Source: Streptomyces erythrochromogenes (lineage in GTDB: Bacteria > Actinomycetota > Actinomycetes > Streptomycetales > Streptomycetaceae). Taken from it: 64,000 nucleotides of DNA. Position numbers and translations under genes: made by a program. The stretch spans positions 4,154,001-4,218,000 of the forward strand of contig NZ_CP108036.1 in assembly GCF_036170895.1 (NCBI RefSeq). Reading direction: 5' to 3'. Under the pieces are notes generated by a model. That model did not search any database. It saw only the letters and a program-made list of their open reading frames with translations, and was not told the origin of the DNA. Positions 24,384 to 33,128 of the stretch are shown here, one piece after another. Numbering within the stretch: the stretch's first letter is position 1; each line of letters opens with the position of its first letter.

Positions 24384-24953
24384 ATGCCGGATGAACAAAT
24401 GGCCGGAACAGGTTCCGCACCGGTTGCACCGGGGACCGCACCGGGAGCCCCCGGGGTCCCGCCCGTCGCACCCCGTCCCCTGGATCCGATCGACCGGTCG
24501 ATCATGCGGCTGCTCCAGGCGGACGGCCGCGCGTCCATACGGTCGGTGGCCGAGCAGGTGCACGTCTCGCGCGCGAACGCGTACGCGCGGATCAACCGGC
24601 TCATCGACGACGGGGTGATCCGCGGGTTCACGGCCCGCGTCAACCACGAGCGCGCGGGCCAAGGCGCCTCGGCCTACATCACCCTGAAGATCGTCCAGAA
24701 CTCCTGGCGCACGGTGCGCGAACAACTGCGCGAGCTCCCGGGCGCCGCGCACATCGCCCTGGTCAGCGGTGACTTCGACGTGCTGCTCCTGGTGCACACC
24801 CCGGACAACCGGACCCTGCGCGAGCTCGTCCTGACCCGCCTCCAGGCCATCCCGGAGGTCCTCTCGACGCGCACCCTGCTGGTCTTCGAGGAGACGGACC
24901 TCCTGGACGCCGGCCCCGGCCCGGCCGGCGGCCCCGCGATCGCCGAGGAGTAG
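24384..24953 (+). CDS. bkdR: Lrp/AsnC-family transcriptional regulator, bkdR-like
   Basis: 189 residues: an unstructured Pro/Ala-rich N-terminus of about 30 residues, the AsnC helix-turn-helix (LDPIDRSIMRLLQADGRASIRSVAEQVHVSRANAYARINRL, split) and the effector-binding RAM domain (AYITLKIV, LPGAAHIALVSGDFDVLLLVHT). ATG 24384 follows GGGAGG. Its divergent position next to the bkd operon matches the known bkdR-bkdABC layout of Streptomyces, where the regulator senses branched-chain amino acids or their oxoacids; that role is inferred here. Confidence 0.88.
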   Translation: MPDEQMAGTGSAPVAPGTAPGAPGVPPVAPRPLDPIDRSIMRLLQADGRASIRSVAEQVHVSRANAYARINRLIDDGVIRGFTARVNHERAGQGASAYITLKIVQNSWRTVREQLRELPGAAHIALVSGDFDVLLLVHTPDNRTLRELVLTRLQAIPEVLSTRTLLVFEETDLLDAGPGPAGGPAIAEE

Positions 24954-24963
24954 GCCGACCGGG

Positions 24964-25551
24964 TCAGCGGCTCGTGCGCAGGCCGTCCAGGGCCATGGTG
25001 ACCACGGCGTCGGCGAGTTGGTCCTGGCCGGTCCCCGGGTGCGGGCGGTACCACTCGACCAGCGAGTTCACCATGCCGAAGAGGAGGCGGGTGGCGAGGC
25101 GGATGTCCACGTCCGCCCGCAGGTCGCCGTCCGCGGCGGCGGCCTTGAGCAGGTCCGCGACCTGGTGGTCGAACTCGCGGCGGCGCTCCAGCGCCCACCG
25201 CTCGGTGCGGGTGTTGCCCCGGACCCGCAGCAGCAGCGTCACGTACGGCAGCTCGCTGACCAGCACCTCGACCGTGCGCCGCGTGACGTACTCGACGCGG
25301 TCGACGGCGCGGCCGCGGACCGCCCCCGGCTCCTCCAGTACCGCGAAGAGCCCGTCGAGGGCGCGGCTGACGGCCCGCCGCAGCAGCTCCTCCTTGCCCG
25401 TGACGTGGTGGTAGATCGAGGACTTCGAGATGCCGGCGGCCTTGGAGAGGTGCTCCATCGAGGTGCCGTCGTAGCCGCGCTCGTTGAAGACCTGGACGGC
25501 CACGGACAGCAGGGTCTCGGGGGTGTAGGTGTCGCGTTTGGCCGTGGTCAC
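24964..25551 (-). CDS. paaR: TetR-family regulator, PaaR-like
   Basis: 195 residues. N-terminal TetR helix-turn-helix: YTPETLLSVAVQVFNERGYDGTSMEHLSKAAGISKSSIYHHVTGKEELL (seen in pieces). The C-terminal ligand domain is all-helical. The start GTG 25551 overlaps the stop of the 3-hydroxyacyl-CoA dehydrogenase gene (GTGA), so regulator and enzyme are made together. Its neighbours are all phenylacetate catabolism genes, and three matching 14-bp palindromes sit in front of those genes, so it is the best candidate for the phenylacetyl-CoA-responsive repressor. The family call is firm, the PaaR name is inferred. Confidence 0.8.
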   Translation of the reverse strand: MTTAKRDTYTPETLLSVAVQVFNERGYDGTSMEHLSKAAGISKSSIYHHVTGKEELLRRAVSRALDGLFAVLEEPGAVRGRAVDRVEYVTRRTVEVLVSELPYVTLLLRVRGNTRTERWALERRREFDHQVADLLKAAAADGDLRADVDIRLATRLLFGMVNSLVEWYRPHPGTGQDQLADAVVTMALDGLRTSR

Positions 25552-27056
25552 TCCGTGCCCTCCTCGTCGCCCGCGTAACCCAGCTTGAACAGCGCCAGCG
25601 AGGGCGCGTACCGGCCGCCGGGGCAGCGCTCGTCGAGGTGGTGCAGCAGGTCGTAGGCCCAGTCCTGGCCGAGCCGGTCGTGCCATTCGGAGGGGCCCAG
25701 CGGGTAGTTGACGCCGAGCCGCATCGCCGTGTCGATGTCCTCGGCGGAGGCCACGCCGCGGGCGACGGCGTCGGCGGTGAGGTCGATCAGCATCGCGACG
25801 GTCCGGGCGACGATCATGCCGGGGACGTCGCCGATGACGGAGACCTGCTTGCCGAGCTTCTGGAAGAGGCCGATCGCCTCGGAGAGGGTCCGCTCGCTGG
25901 TGTCCGCGCTGGCGGACAGCGCGATGCGGGTGGCGCCGCGGTAGTCGAGCGCGAGGTCGAAGTAGACGACGTCCGCGAACTCGACGGAGGTCTTTCCGTC
26001 CGCGAGGACCAGCTGTCCCTCGCCGGGCAGCTGGATGTACGGGCCCCCGTGCTCGGTGGCCGTGACCGCGATCCCGGCCTCCTCCAGCAGGTGGGCCAGG
26101 TCGGCGGCCGGGCCGAGGTCGCCCACGACGGTCACCTTGTCCGGGGCCTCCTCGGGCCCTGCGGTGTGCGGCTGCGCGGCGACCGCGTCCGGGCCGTACG
26201 GGTACCAGCCGTGCCCCGACTTGCGGCCCAGGCGGCCCGACTGGACCAGCCGGCGCTGCGCGAGGGACGGGGTGAACTTCGGGCTGCGGAAGAAGGACTC
26301 CCACACGGAGCGGGTCACGGCCTCGTTGACGTCCTGGCCGATCAGGTCGGTCAGGGCGAAGGGGCCCATCTTGAAGCCGCCGCTCTCGCGGAGCACGGCG
26401 TCGATGGTGGCCGGGTCGGCGCCCTGCTCCTCGTACACCGCGAAGGCCTCTGCGTAGAAGGGGCGGGCGATCCGGTTGACGATGAAGCCGGGGGTGTCGG
26501 CGCAGCGGACCGGCGTCTTCCCCCAGCCGAGGACGGTGCGGTACGCGCGCTCGGCGGCGGCCGGGTCGGTCGCGGAGCCGCTGACCACCTCGACGAGCGG
26601 GAGCAGCGGGGCGGGGTTGAAGAAGTGCAGGCCGAGGAAGCGGCCGGGGTGCGCGAGGCCGGCGGCGAGCTCGGTGACGGAGAGGGAGGAGGTGTTCGTG
26701 GCGAGCAGGGCGTCCGGCTCGACCACCTCTTCGAGGGCGGCGAAGAGCGCCTGCTTGATCCCGACGTTCTCGACGACGGCCTCGATGACGAGGGCGGCGC
26801 CGGCGAGGTCCGCGAGGGCGCCGGCGGCCGCGATCCGGCCGACCGTCTCCTCGGCCTCGGCCCGGTCCAGACGGCCCTTCGCGGCCATCCGCTCGACACG
26901 GTCCTGCACGATCCCGACGCCGTCGGCGGCGAGGGAGGCGTCAATGTCGTAGATCAGCACGCGGTGACCTGCGAGAAGGGCGACCTGGGCGATGCCCTGG
27001 CCCATGGTGCCCGCGCCGACGACCGCCACAGTGCGGGACCGCTCGATTGCTGTCAT
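25548..27056 (-). CDS. paaH: 3-hydroxyacyl-CoA dehydrogenase, PaaH/PaaC-like
   Basis: 502 residues, the long form of the family found in phenylacetate pathways. The NAD-binding loop VAVVGAGTMGQGIAQVALLAG begins at residue 9; catalytic-region motifs LGLHFFNPAPLLPLVEVV and TPGFIVNRI follow; a helical C-terminal domain (GGFKMGPFALTDLIGQDVN) is followed by an extra ~200-residue second C-terminal half (MRLGVNYPLGPSEW), which is the mark of PaaH-type enzymes. It would oxidise 3-hydroxyadipyl-CoA. ATG 27056 follows GGGAGG. It is divergent from paaN and shares an intergenic region with a PaaR-type operator. Confidence 0.85.
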   Translation of the reverse strand: MTAIERSRTVAVVGAGTMGQGIAQVALLAGHRVLIYDIDASLAADGVGIVQDRVERMAAKGRLDRAEAEETVGRIAAAGALADLAGAALVIEAVVENVGIKQALFAALEEVVEPDALLATNTSSLSVTELAAGLAHPGRFLGLHFFNPAPLLPLVEVVSGSATDPAAAERAYRTVLGWGKTPVRCADTPGFIVNRIARPFYAEAFAVYEEQGADPATIDAVLRESGGFKMGPFALTDLIGQDVNEAVTRSVWESFFRSPKFTPSLAQRRLVQSGRLGRKSGHGWYPYGPDAVAAQPHTAGPEEAPDKVTVVGDLGPAADLAHLLEEAGIAVTATEHGGPYIQLPGEGQLVLADGKTSVEFADVVYFDLALDYRGATRIALSASADTSERTLSEAIGLFQKLGKQVSVIGDVPGMIVARTVAMLIDLTADAVARGVASAEDIDTAMRLGVNYPLGPSEWHDRLGQDWAYDLLHHLDERCPGGRYAPSLALFKLGYAGDEEGTE

Positions 27057-27078
27057 GTCCTGATCCTCCCGCACCGAC

Positions 27079-27087
27079 TTATCCACA
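27079..27087 (+). promoter_or_regulatory. DnaA box in the paaH-paaN intergenic region
   Basis: TTATCCACA, a perfect consensus DnaA box, 22 bp upstream of the paaH-like start and 25 bp from the PaaR-type operator. Confidence 0.55.
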
Positions 27088-27111
27088 GGTCCGCCGGGCC
27101 CTCTTGTCCCG

Positions 27112-27125
27112 ACCGATCGTTCGGT
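27112..27125. promoter_or_regulatory. PaaR-type operator between paaH-like gene and paaN
   Basis: ACCGATCGTTCGGT followed by TA fits ACCGNNCGNNCGGTNA exactly. It lies about 55 bp from each of the two divergent starts and can regulate both. Confidence 0.72.
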
Positions 27126-27180
27126 TACTCTAACTCCAGTCTGCTCTCCTTCGCCCGGCTCAACGAGGAGTTGGTCCCTG

Positions 27181-28863
27181 ATGGCCGCCGAGCTCACCGT
27201 CCCCCAGCTGTCCGCCAAGCACCGGCCCACTCTGGACCAGGCCCTGTCGGCGATCCGCAGCCGTGCCTACTGGTCCCCGCATCCCGAGCACCCCAAGGCC
27301 TACGGCGAAACCGCCCCGGCCGACGGGCTCGCCGCCTTCGAGGCGCTCCGCGGCACCCGCATCGACCTCGGCCAGCCCGGCACCGACGGCTGGACGGGCG
27401 CCGAGAAGTCCCCGTACGGCCCGGAGCTGGGTGTCGAGTACCCGCACGTGGACCCGGACGTGCTGCTGCCCGCGATGAAGGCCGGCATGGCCGCGTGGCG
27501 CGACGCCGGACCCGAGGCGCGCGCCCTGGTCTGTATCGAGATCCTGGCCCGCATCTCCGCCCGTACCCACGAGTTCGCGCACGCGGTCATGCACACCAGC
27601 GGCCAGGCCTTCATGATGGCGTTCCAGGCGGGCGGCCCCCACGCGCAGGACCGCGGTCTGGAGGCCGTGGCCTACGCCTACGAGGAGCAGACCCGCGTCC
27701 CGGGGCAGGCCGACTGGTCCAAGCCGCAGGGCAAGAAGGACCCGCTGGAGCTCGGCAAGACCTTCACGGCGGTCCCCCGCGGCATCGCCCTCATGATCGG
27801 CTGCAACACCTTCCCCACCTGGAACGGCTACCCGGGCCTGTTCGCCTCGCTGGCCACCGGCAACCCGGTGCTGGTCAAGCCGCACCCGCGGGCCGTGCTG
27901 CCGCTCGCCCTGACCGTGCAGGTGGCGCGGGAGGTGCTCGCGGAGGCCGGCTTCGACCCGAACCTGGTGGCGCTCGCGGTCGAGCGTCCGGGCGAGGGCA
28001 TCGCCAAGGACCTCGCCGTCCGCCCCGAGATCAAGCTGATCGACTACACCGGGTCCACGGAGTTCGGCGACTGGCTGGAGGCCAACGCCCGACAGGCGCA
28101 GGTCTACACGGAGAAGGCGGGCGTCAACACCGTCGTCCTGGACTCCACCGACAACTACAAGGGGATGCTGGCCAACCTGGCCTTCTCCCTGTCGCTCTAC
28201 AGCGGCCAGATGTGCACCACCCCGCAGAACCTGCTGATCCCGCGCGACGGCATCGCGACGGACGCCGGACACAAGTCCTACGACGAGGTCGTGGCCGACC
28301 TCGCGGCCTCGGTCGGCGGCCTGCTCGGCGACGACGCCCGGGCCAACGCGCTGCTCGGCGCGCTGGTCAACCCGGACGTCAAGACGCGCCTGGAGGCGGC
28401 GGCCGGGCTCGGTGAGGTCGCGCTGGCCTCCCGCGAGGTCACCAACCCCGAGTTCCCGGACGCCGTGGTCCGTACGCCGGTGATGGTCAAGCTGGACGCC
28501 GCCAAGCCGGACCCGGAGGCGCCCTTCCTCTCCGAGTGCTTCGGCCCGGTCTCCTTCGCGGTGGCCGTGGACTCCACTGCGGACGCGCTGGACCTGCTGC
28601 GCCGCACCGTGCGCGAGAAGGGCGCCATGACCGTGGGCGCCTACACCACCTCCCCGGACACCGAGCGGGCCCTCGAGGAGGTCTGCCTGGAGGAGTCCGC
28701 GCAGCTCTCCCTGAACCTGACCGGCGGGGTCTACGTCAACCAGACCGCGGCCTTCTCGGACTTCCACGGCTCCGGCGGCAACCCGGCCGCCAACGCCGCG
28801 CTGTGCGACGGCGCCTTCGTCTCGAACCGCTTCCGCGTGGTGGAGGTCCGCCGCCAGGCGTAG
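27181..28863 (+). CDS. paaN: Phenylacetic acid degradation protein PaaN (aldehyde-dehydrogenase superfamily)
   Basis: 560 residues starting at ATG 27181. It has the aldehyde-dehydrogenase fold: MIGCNTFPTWNGYPGLFASLATGNPVLVKPHPRAVLP (cofactor-binding part, read in pieces), the YTGSTEFGDWL loop and the segment with the catalytic-type cysteine YSGQMCTTPQNLLIP. The length and an extended N-terminus match the PaaN_2 group of actinobacteria. It is proposed to oxidise the aldehyde formed after ring opening in phenylacetyl-CoA catabolism. It ends at a hairpin terminator and converges with the TrmH gene. Confidence 0.85.
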   Translation: MAAELTVPQLSAKHRPTLDQALSAIRSRAYWSPHPEHPKAYGETAPADGLAAFEALRGTRIDLGQPGTDGWTGAEKSPYGPELGVEYPHVDPDVLLPAMKAGMAAWRDAGPEARALVCIEILARISARTHEFAHAVMHTSGQAFMMAFQAGGPHAQDRGLEAVAYAYEEQTRVPGQADWSKPQGKKDPLELGKTFTAVPRGIALMIGCNTFPTWNGYPGLFASLATGNPVLVKPHPRAVLPLALTVQVAREVLAEAGFDPNLVALAVERPGEGIAKDLAVRPEIKLIDYTGSTEFGDWLEANARQAQVYTEKAGVNTVVLDSTDNYKGMLANLAFSLSLYSGQMCTTPQNLLIPRDGIATDAGHKSYDEVVADLAASVGGLLGDDARANALLGALVNPDVKTRLEAAAGLGEVALASREVTNPEFPDAVVRTPVMVKLDAAKPDPEAPFLSECFGPVSFAVAVDSTADALDLLRRTVREKGAMTVGAYTTSPDTERALEEVCLEESAQLSLNLTGGVYVNQTAAFSDFHGSGGNPAANAALCDGAFVSNRFRVVEVRRQA

Positions 28864-28895
28864 GCCCTGTCGTCAGAGCCCCGCCCGGCCCGCGT

Positions 28896-28945
28896 CGGGC
28901 GGTGGACGCCTCCTCCCCGAAAGTGCGGACGGAGGCGTCCGCCCG
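28896..28945. terminator. Hairpin between paaN and trmH-like gene
   Basis: Arms 28896-28913 and 28931-28945 pair over 15 bp with a two-base bulge and a 17-nt loop. It lies between convergent genes. Confidence 0.7.
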
Positions 28946-29000
28946 GGCCGTCCTGCGCAGGGCGGCGCGGACCGGCGCCGGGGTCCTGGCCGGGGGAGTC

Positions 29001-29783
29001 CTAGGAGTCCTCGCCGCCCCGTTCGGAGGCCGCCGGGGGGCCGCCCCAGTGGAAGAGGGTCATGGCCACGCTGGTGGCGAGGTTGTAGCTGGAGACCTGG
29101 GGGCGCATCGGCAGGGACACCAGGTGGTCGGCCCGCGCGCGCAGCTCGGGGGAGATCCCGTGCCGCTCCGAGCCGAAGGCCAGCAGCGCTTCGTCCGGGA
29201 GGGTGAGGCCGCGGATGTCCTCGCCCTCCGGGTCGAGCGCGTAGAGCGGGCCGGGCGGCAGCTCCTCCAGTGCGAGGCGCTCGACGGTGGTGGCGTAGTG
29301 CAGTCCGGCCCCGGCCCGGACCACGTTCGGGTGCCAGGGGTCGAGGTCGCCGCGGGTCACCACGCCGGTGGCGCCGAAGCCGGCGGCGAGGCGGACGACG
29401 GCTCCGACGTTGCCGAGGTTGCGGGGGTTGTCGAGGACGACGACGGGCGCCGGCCTGGGCATCCGCCCCAGGCCCGCGAGGCCCGCCGCCCGGTCGGGCC
29501 GTACGGCGAGGGCCGCGACCCCGGTGGGGTGGACGCGGGGCAGCAGCTCCTTGAGCACGGCCGGCCGCACCAGGCGGGCCACGTCGGCCTCGACGTCCGG
29601 AGCCAGCTCGCGGGCCAGTTCCCGTACGGCCCCGGGATCGTCGGCGACGACCCTGCGCACGTCGGCCCCGAAGCGCAGCGCGTGCTTGAGCGCGTGGAAC
29701 CCGTCGAGGAGGACGAGGCCCTCCCGCCCGGCGTCCTCCCGCCACTGCCGCGCCGTCTCGTCCGCACCTGCCCGCTCGCTCAT
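29001..29783 (-). CDS. TrmH/SpoU-family RNA 2'-O-methyltransferase
   Basis: 260 residues with all three motifs of the knotted SPOUT fold: VVVLDNPRNLGNVGAVVRLAAGFG (motif 1 with the catalytic Arg/Asn), LLAFGSERHGIS (motif 2) and LVSLPMRPQVSSYNLATSVAM (motif 3, SAM loop), each read in short parts. The N-terminal 100 residues form an RNA-binding domain. It methylates a ribose in tRNA or rRNA; which one cannot be said. Its ATG (29783) overlaps the stop of the HTTM gene (ATGA), an odd partnership that appears to be simple co-transcription. Confidence 0.88.
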   Translation of the reverse strand: MSERAGADETARQWREDAGREGLVLLDGFHALKHALRFGADVRRVVADDPGAVRELARELAPDVEADVARLVRPAVLKELLPRVHPTGVAALAVRPDRAAGLAGLGRMPRPAPVVVLDNPRNLGNVGAVVRLAAGFGATGVVTRGDLDPWHPNVVRAGAGLHYATTVERLALEELPPGPLYALDPEGEDIRGLTLPDEALLAFGSERHGISPELRARADHLVSLPMRPQVSSYNLATSVAMTLFHWGGPPAASERGGEDS

Positions 29784-31003
29784 CCCCCGACCCTACGGCC
29801 CTCCGGCTCCTGCTCCCGTTCCGGCTCCTGCTCCGCTTCCGGCTCCGCACGGGCTCCCGGGACCCCGCCGCCGGCGCCGGCGCCGGCGCCCCGCAGGAAG
29901 GGGGCCCGCCGCCGGGCGGCGGCCCGTGCGCCGAGCCACACGAGGAACCCGGTCGGCAGGAAGACGGCATCGGCGGCGATCATCGCCAGCGAGAAGAACG
30001 GCAGTCCCAGCAGCACCGCGATCCCCGCGTGCTCCAGCATCATCAGGGCCAGCAGGACGTTCTTGATCCGCCGGTTGAAGAGCGTGAACGGGAAGGCCAC
30101 CTGCACGGCCACCGTGCCGTACGACAGCAGCATCACCAGCGTCCCGCTGCCGGCCAGCAGTTCGGACAGCGCCGGCCAGGGGGTGAAGTAGTCCAGCCCC
30201 AGGGGGTAGTACAGCGCCGTCCCGTCCTGCCACCGCGAGCCCTGGATCTTGTACCAGCCGGCCGTCGCGTAGATCAGGCAGACCTCCGCCATGATCACCA
30301 GCATGCCCGCGTTGTGCAGCAGGTTGGCCAGGACGTCCAGGACCGCCCGCCCCTCGCCCTCGGGCTCGTAGCGGTCGACCAGCCACCACAGGCCGCAGAC
30401 CACCCACAGCGCTGCGAACCCCGCGAGCCAGCCGAGGCTGAACCGCCCGGTGGCCGCCCCGTACGCGAAGACCGCCCCCAGCACACCCCACAGCACGGGC
30501 CCGGCCGCCCCGGCCGTCGCGGTGCCCCGCGTACGCGCCCTGCGCGCGTCCAGCGACCACACCTGCGCGCACCGGGTCAGCACTAGGTAGATCGCGACCA
30601 GGTGGATCACGTTGTCCCCGCCGTCGCCCATGAACACGCTGCGGTTCTGCAGGGACAGCACGCCGATCATGAACACCACGGACGTCGCCCGGGTCCGCCA
30701 GCCCAGCAGCAGGCCGATGCTCGCCAGCACGGCCACGGCGTAGACGGCCTCGAACCACAGGGCCGAGCCCGACCACGTCAGGACGGTGAAGGCGCCGTTG
30801 GAGTCGAGCAGCCGCTGCGCAAGCTCCTGGCTCCACGGCCCGTCCGGGCCGTACAGCTCGGCGCGGTGGGGGAACTCCCGCAGCAGGAAGAAGAGCCAGG
30901 TGCCGGCGAAGCCGATGCGGACTACGGCGCTCTGGTACGGGCCCAGCGCCTGCCCGCTGACCTTGGCGACGGCCCGTGCCAGCGCGGCGCGGGCCCGTCT
31001 CAC
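29780..31003 (-). CDS. HTTM-domain integral membrane protein
   Basis: 407 residues, starting at GTG 31003 that overlaps the stop of the DUF5819 gene (GTGA). It has about eight to ten transmembrane helices and the hallmark motif of the HTTM group (vitamin-K-dependent carboxylase-like membrane domain): RIGFAGTWLFFLLREFPHR near the start, VFMGDGGDNVIHLVAIYL, and CLIYATAGWYKIQGSRWQDGTALYYPLGLDYF in the middle. The C-terminus is a cytoplasmic tail with repeated Glu-Pro-Glu units (EPEAEQEPEREQEPEG). The bacterial members pair with DUF5819 proteins; the substrate is unknown. Confidence 0.85.
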   Translation of the reverse strand: MRRARAALARAVAKVSGQALGPYQSAVVRIGFAGTWLFFLLREFPHRAELYGPDGPWSQELAQRLLDSNGAFTVLTWSGSALWFEAVYAVAVLASIGLLLGWRTRATSVVFMIGVLSLQNRSVFMGDGGDNVIHLVAIYLVLTRCAQVWSLDARRARTRGTATAGAAGPVLWGVLGAVFAYGAATGRFSLGWLAGFAALWVVCGLWWLVDRYEPEGEGRAVLDVLANLLHNAGMLVIMAEVCLIYATAGWYKIQGSRWQDGTALYYPLGLDYFTPWPALSELLAGSGTLVMLLSYGTVAVQVAFPFTLFNRRIKNVLLALMMLEHAGIAVLLGLPFFSLAMIAADAVFLPTGFLVWLGARAAARRRAPFLRGAGAGAGGGVPGARAEPEAEQEPEREQEPEGRRVGG

Positions 31004-31662
31004 ACCTTCCACCACGGCAGCTCCCGGTAGTAGGTCTGGGTGTCGGTGGTCTCGGAGCTCCACTTCGGCGCGGGCACGGCCGTCGTCGCCGAGCGCATCT
31101 GGATCCGCAGGATGCGCCCGCCCTCGCGGTCCGGGGTGAGCCGGTTCATCGCGATCCGCCGCAGGTACTCCTCGGAGAGCTCGCCGCGCTCGCCGACGGG
31201 CTTCTCGTCCTCGTCGTGGGAGCCGGTGTAGAAGTCCCAGGCCCGGCGCAGCTCGTTCTGCTCCGTGTGGCTCGGCAGCAGGCTGTGCCGGATCGCCGCG
31301 GCGTCCTCGGCGCTCAGGTCCCGCCAGCCGGTGGTGATCAGCTCGCCGCCGGCGGTCCGGACCTCGGCACGGACCTCCACGGAGATGTTCTGCTGGAGCG
31401 GGTTGGGCGCGAAGAGCTTCCAGTTCTGTTCGAACTCGGGATAGATCCAGGCGTCGATCGTCCGCGCGTGCTGCTTGCTCACCGTGTTGGAGGGGGCCAC
31501 GTGCAGGAAGACCAGCGCGAGGTGCGTGCACGCGGCAAGCCCCATGGCGCCCAGCGCCAGGGCCGTCACGACCCGGTACGGGGTGGACAGACCGGCGATT
31601 CCGGGCGCTCTGCGGGGTCGCGGAGCGGTCTCTTCGGCGAGCTCGTGCCCGTTCGAATCCAT
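31000..31662 (-). CDS. DUF5819-family membrane protein
   Basis: 220 residues with one N-terminal transmembrane helix (YRVVTALALGAMGLAACTHLALVFLH, split; residues 28-54) and an extracytoplasmic domain containing the family signature YPEFEQNWKLFAPNPLQQNISVEVRA. ATG 31662 follows GGGGCGGG. It is coupled to the HTTM gene, and the two most likely form one membrane enzyme or transporter. The divergent paaA promoter lies directly upstream. Confidence 0.8.
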   Translation of the reverse strand: MDSNGHELAEETAPRPRRAPGIAGLSTPYRVVTALALGAMGLAACTHLALVFLHVAPSNTVSKQHARTIDAWIYPEFEQNWKLFAPNPLQQNISVEVRAEVRTAGGELITTGWRDLSAEDAAAIRHSLLPSHTEQNELRRAWDFYTGSHDEDEKPVGERGELSEEYLRRIAMNRLTPDREGGRILRIQMRSATTAVPAPKWSSETTDTQTYYRELPWWKV

Positions 31663-31746
31663 CCCGCCCCGATCGTCCGGCGTCCACAGGGTTGACCACA
31701 GAGGTTGACACCCTACGGGCCGCCGTCTCACCATTGAAGCGAATGA

Positions 31747-31760
31747 ACCGAACGATCGGT
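31747..31760. promoter_or_regulatory. PaaR-type operator upstream of paaABCDE
   Basis: ACCGAACGATCGGT, a perfect fit to ACCGNNCGNNCGGT and the reverse complement of the site at 27112. It is 107 bp before the chosen paaA start (38 bp before the upstream ATG 31798). Confidence 0.75.
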
Positions 31761-31866
31761 CGGTCGGGCGGACGGCAGACTCTGACAAGGGGCCGGAATG
31801 GTGGGAGTGACCCCGGAAACGGGCCCGGACACGGCCCTGGGGACAGACGGGACGGACGGGACGGGC

Positions 31867-32847
31867 ATGACGGCTGACCTGAGCGCACAGCTCGCGGCGG
31901 CGTTCGACGCCGCCGTGGCGGCGGACGAGCGCGTGGAGCCGCGCGACTGGATGCCCGAGCAGTACCGCGCCTCCTTGGTCCGGCAGATGGCGCAGCACGC
32001 CCACTCCGAGATCATCGGCATGCAGCCCGAGGCCAACTGGATCACCCGGGCGCCCTCGCTGCGCCGCAAGGCGATCCTGATGGCCAAGGTCCAGGACGAG
32101 GCGGGCCACGGCCTGTACCTCTACAGCGCGGCCGAGACCCTCGGCACCAGCCGCGACGAGCTCCTCGACAAGCTCCACTCGGGGAAGCAGAAGTACTCCT
32201 CGATCTTCAACTACCCCACCCTGACCTGGGCGGACGTCGGCGCCATCGGCTGGCTCGTGGACGGCGCGGCGATCACCAACCAGGTGCCGATCTGCCGCTG
32301 CTCCTACGGGCCCTACGCCCGCGCCATGGTCCGGATCTGCAAGGAGGAGTCCTTCCACCAGCGCCAGGGCTTCGAGCTCCTCATGGCCCTCTCCAAGGGC
32401 ACCGAGGCCCAGCACGCCATGGCCCAGGACGCGGTCGACCGCTGGTGGTGGCCCTCGCTGATGATGTTCGGCCCGCCGGACGACGAGTCGGCGCACTCGG
32501 CGCAGTCCATGGCCTGGCGCATCAAGCGCCACTCCAACGACGAGCTGCGCCAGCGGTTCGTGGACATCGCCGTCCCCCAGGCCGAGTCCCTCGGCCTGAC
32601 CCTGCCCGACCCGGACCTCAAGTGGAACGAGGAGCGCGGCCACCACGACTTCGGTGCCATCGACTGGGCCGAGTTCTGGGACGTGCTCAAGGGCAACGGC
32701 CCCTGCAACGAGCAGCGCATCGGCCAGCGGCGCCGGGCCCACGAGGAAGGTGCCTGGGTGCGCGACGCGGCCGCCGCGTACGCGCAGAAGCAGGCGGCAC
32801 AGCAAGCGGCGAAGCACGCCGGACAGAACGAGGAGGCACGGGTATGA
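31867..32847 (+). CDS. paaA: Phenylacetyl-CoA 1,2-epoxidase subunit PaaA (catalytic, di-iron)
   Basis: 326 residues from ATG 31867 (an upstream in-frame ATG at 31798 would add 23 Thr/Gly-rich residues). The ferritin-like fold carries the iron ligands in [20 protein letters not shown] and [15 protein letters not shown] (ExxH-type helices), and the conserved [18 protein letters not shown]. PaaA epoxidises the ring of phenylacetyl-CoA with O2, with electrons from PaaE. It is the first of five overlapping genes and is preceded by a PaaR-type operator. Confidence 0.93.
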   Translation: MTADLSAQLAAAFDAAVAADERVEPRDWMPEQYRASLVRQMAQHAHSEIIGMQPEANWITRAPSLRRKAILMAKVQDEAGHGLYLYSAAETLGTSRDELLDKLHSGKQKYSSIFNYPTLTWADVGAIGWLVDGAAITNQVPICRCSYGPYARAMVRICKEESFHQRQGFELLMALSKGTEAQHAMAQDAVDRWWWPSLMMFGPPDDESAHSAQSMAWRIKRHSNDELRQRFVDIAVPQAESLGLTLPDPDLKWNEERGHHDFGAIDWAEFWDVLKGNGPCNEQRIGQRRRAHEEGAWVRDAAAAYAQKQAAQQAAKHAGQNEEARV

Positions 32848-33128
32848 CGCAGAACTGGCCCCTGTGGGAGGTGTTCGTGCGCTCGCGCCGCGGCCTCTCG
32901 CACACGCACGCGGGAAGCCTGCACGCCCCCGACGCGGAGATGGCCCTGCGCAACGCCCGCGACCTCTACACCCGGCGCAACGAGGGCATCTCGATCTGGG
33001 TGGTCCCCTCCACCGCGATCACCGCCTCCTCGCCGGACGAGCGGGACCCCTTCTTCGCCCCGTCCGCCGACAAGCCGTACCGGCACCCCACCTTCTACGA
33101 CATCCCGGAGGGAGTGAGCCACCTGTGA
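32844..33128 (+). CDS. paaB: Phenylacetyl-CoA epoxidase subunit PaaB
   Basis: 94 residues; starts at ATG 32844, overlapping the paaA stop (ATGA). The sequence [24 protein letters not shown] and [15 protein letters not shown] is typical of PaaB, the small structural subunit that bridges the epoxidase complex. The C-terminal IPEGVSHL is also conserved. Confidence 0.92.
   Translation: MTQNWPLWEVFVRSRRGLSHTHAGSLHAPDAEMALRNARDLYTRRNEGISIWVVPSTAITASSPDERDPFFAPSADKPYRHPTFYDIPEGVSHL

Noticed and set aside
31681..31710. TTGACCACA near the DUF5819 start as a DnaA box
   Set aside because: One mismatch from the consensus and no partner box; left out.
31798..31866. N-terminal extension of PaaA from ATG 31798
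   Set aside because: The added residues are Gly/Thr/Asp low complexity and not like PaaA; kept only as an alternative start.
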